Of a stretch of 64,000 nucleotides of DNA, positions 63,136-64,000 are shown piece after piece. The translations under genes were made by a program, and so were the position numbers. This stretch comes from Sphingomonas sp. JC676. GTDB taxonomy: Bacteria; Pseudomonadota; Alphaproteobacteria; Sphingomonadales; Sphingomonadaceae. The notes under the pieces are model-generated. The model was given only the letters and a program-made list of their open reading frames with translations, was not told where the DNA came from and ran no database searches. Position 1 is the stretch's first letter, and each line of letters begins with the position of its first letter. The stretch is from assembly GCF_014489075.1 (NCBI RefSeq), contig NZ_JACTGR010000002.1:1-64000 (forward strand), read 5' to 3'.

Positions 63136-64000
63136 TACGGCCGACGCGGCAGGGCGTGTTGCTGATGGCGGCCGGCGCGCCGCTGGCGCTGCTGGCCGGC
63201 ATCGCCGTGCCGCATCTGTGGTTCGTGGGACTGTTGTGGGTCCCTTTGGTCTTCACGCTGATCGGCCTCGATACGCTCTTCGCTGCCGCGCCGCCGAATC
63301 TGGAGGTGCGATGCCCCGGCGCGATCGAGATCGGCGCGCCGCTGGTGGTGGAGATTGCGATCGACTCCGGTTCGCGTCCTCCGATCGGCCTGGAACTCGC
63401 GCTCGCCACCGGTCCGCGTCTGCGCCCGCTCGCCGACGACCGCGTCCGAGTCGCGCCCGGCGAGGACAGCGCGATGATCGCCTTCGAGCCCATCCGTCGC
63501 GGCACCGACAGCATCGAGCATTTGTGGAGCCGCTGGACCGGGCCCCTGCGCCTCATATGGCGCCAGCGCGTCACCGATATAGGCCGCCGCATCCTCATCA
63601 CCCCCGATATCCGCCCGGTGCGCGAGGCCGCCGCGATGCTGCTCCGCGACGCCCAGGCGGGCGAGATGGCGCGGATCGATCGCGGCGAGGGCAGCGAGTT
63701 CGAGGCTTTGTCCGAATGGCGTTCGGGCATGGAGCGCCGCACGATCGACTGGAACCACAGCGCCCGCCACCTGAAGCTCCTCGCCCGCGAGAACCGGATC
63801 GAGCGCAACAACCAGGTCGTCTTCGCGATCGATGCGGGACGCGTGATGTGCGAACCGGTCCAGGGATTGCCGCGAGTCGACCGCGCGATCGGCGCCGCAT
63901 TGCTCGCCGCCTATTCGGCGCTCAAGCTGGGCGACCGGGTCGGCCTGTTCGGCTTCGATTCCAAGCCGCGCATCTCGTCGGGCGCGGTCTCCGGCGTGCG
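63132..64000 (+). CDS. DUF58-domain protein (partial, runs off the window)
   Basis: An open frame starts with TTG at 63132, sharing bases with the MoxR stop, and continues to the window edge (289 residues visible). Two hydrophobic segments near the N-terminus ([18 protein letters not shown] and [16 protein letters not shown]) are followed by a soluble part containing the DUF58 core: [21 protein letters not shown] (aspartates and the Trp of the family motif) and [12 protein letters not shown], a VWA-like strand. It is the usual partner of MoxR. Confidence 0.88.
   Translation, partial: MIRPTRQGVLLMAAGAPLALLAGIAVPHLWFVGLLWVPLVFTLIGLDTLFAAAPPNLEVRCPGAIEIGAPLVVEIAIDSGSRPPIGLELALATGPRLRPLADDRVRVAPGEDSAMIAFEPIRRGTDSIEHLWSRWTGPLRLIWRQRVTDIGRRILITPDIRPVREAAAMLLRDAQAGEMARIDRGEGSEFEALSEWRSGMERRTIDWNHSARHLKLLARENRIERNNQVVFAIDAGRVMCEPVQGLPRVDRAIGAALLAAYSALKLGDRVGLFGFDSKPRISSGAVSGV

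Overview
The window looks like the chromosome of a high-GC alphaproteobacterium of the sphingomonad group (Sphingomonas or a close relative). Pointers are the many large TonB-dependent receptors (TBDRs) paired with SapC and tryptophan-halogenase-like flavoproteins, a fused transaldolase/glucose-6-phosphate isomerase, an HWE histidine kinase, a PEP-CTERM (PExxxWA type) protein and the dense sugar-catabolism gene clusters. Species cannot be fixed from the sequence alone.

1-8.2 kb is accessory DNA. It holds an HWE kinase with a LOV-like domain that lacks the photoactive cysteine, its single-domain response regulator, a decayed Crp/Fnr sensor, a DUF6894 protein, two small genes in a stretch rich in a TTGCGGACRTTC-like motif, a PEP-CTERM protein with an unusual tail, a CadC-like regulator with a TPR half, and a tyrosine recombinase destroyed by one amber codon and one +1 frameshift. 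A tRNA 3'-end fragment at 8192-8219 marks the probable right end of an old integrated element extending left.

8.5-17.9 kb is a glycoside-uptake cluster: LacI regulator, GH3 beta-glycosidase, TBDR, SapC and tryptophan halogenase. Palindromes of the form GACAWCGWTGTC, two of them overlapping TTGACA -35 elements, link the LacI gene with GH3 and the TBDR. 18.0-20.0 kb is a small oxidative-stress set (HxlR, Ohr, a SRPBCC-like protein, an ABM monooxygenase).

20.1-31.5 kb is an alpha-glucoside cluster: TBDR, halogenase, a halogenase paralogue that has lost both catalytic residues, a JmjC-like cupin and GH97 in one operon, plus an SLC45-like sugar transporter. 31.5-42.2 kb is a tightly coupled central-carbon operon: LacI, rpiA, tkt, tal-pgi fusion, gnd, zwf and two HAD-IIB phosphatases. 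The 6-phosphogluconolactonase gene is absent.

42.3-59.4 kb groups GH35 (DUF5597 type), TBDR, halogenase, a near-complete nonphosphorylating L-fucose pathway (mutarotase, dehydrogenase, lactonase, dehydratase), IclR, SGNH esterase, GH29 alpha-fucosidase, fucose permease and GH31. Together these fit removal and use of fucosyl-galactosyl-xylosyl side chains, as in xyloglucan. 59.5-64 kb is a MoxR-type membrane operon (DUF4129, DUF4350, MoxR, DUF58 running off the end) with a divergent integral membrane protein.

The recurring theme is one tryptophan halogenase per TBDR, placed under sugar regulators. What these halogenases modify is not apparent from the sequence and is the main open question here.
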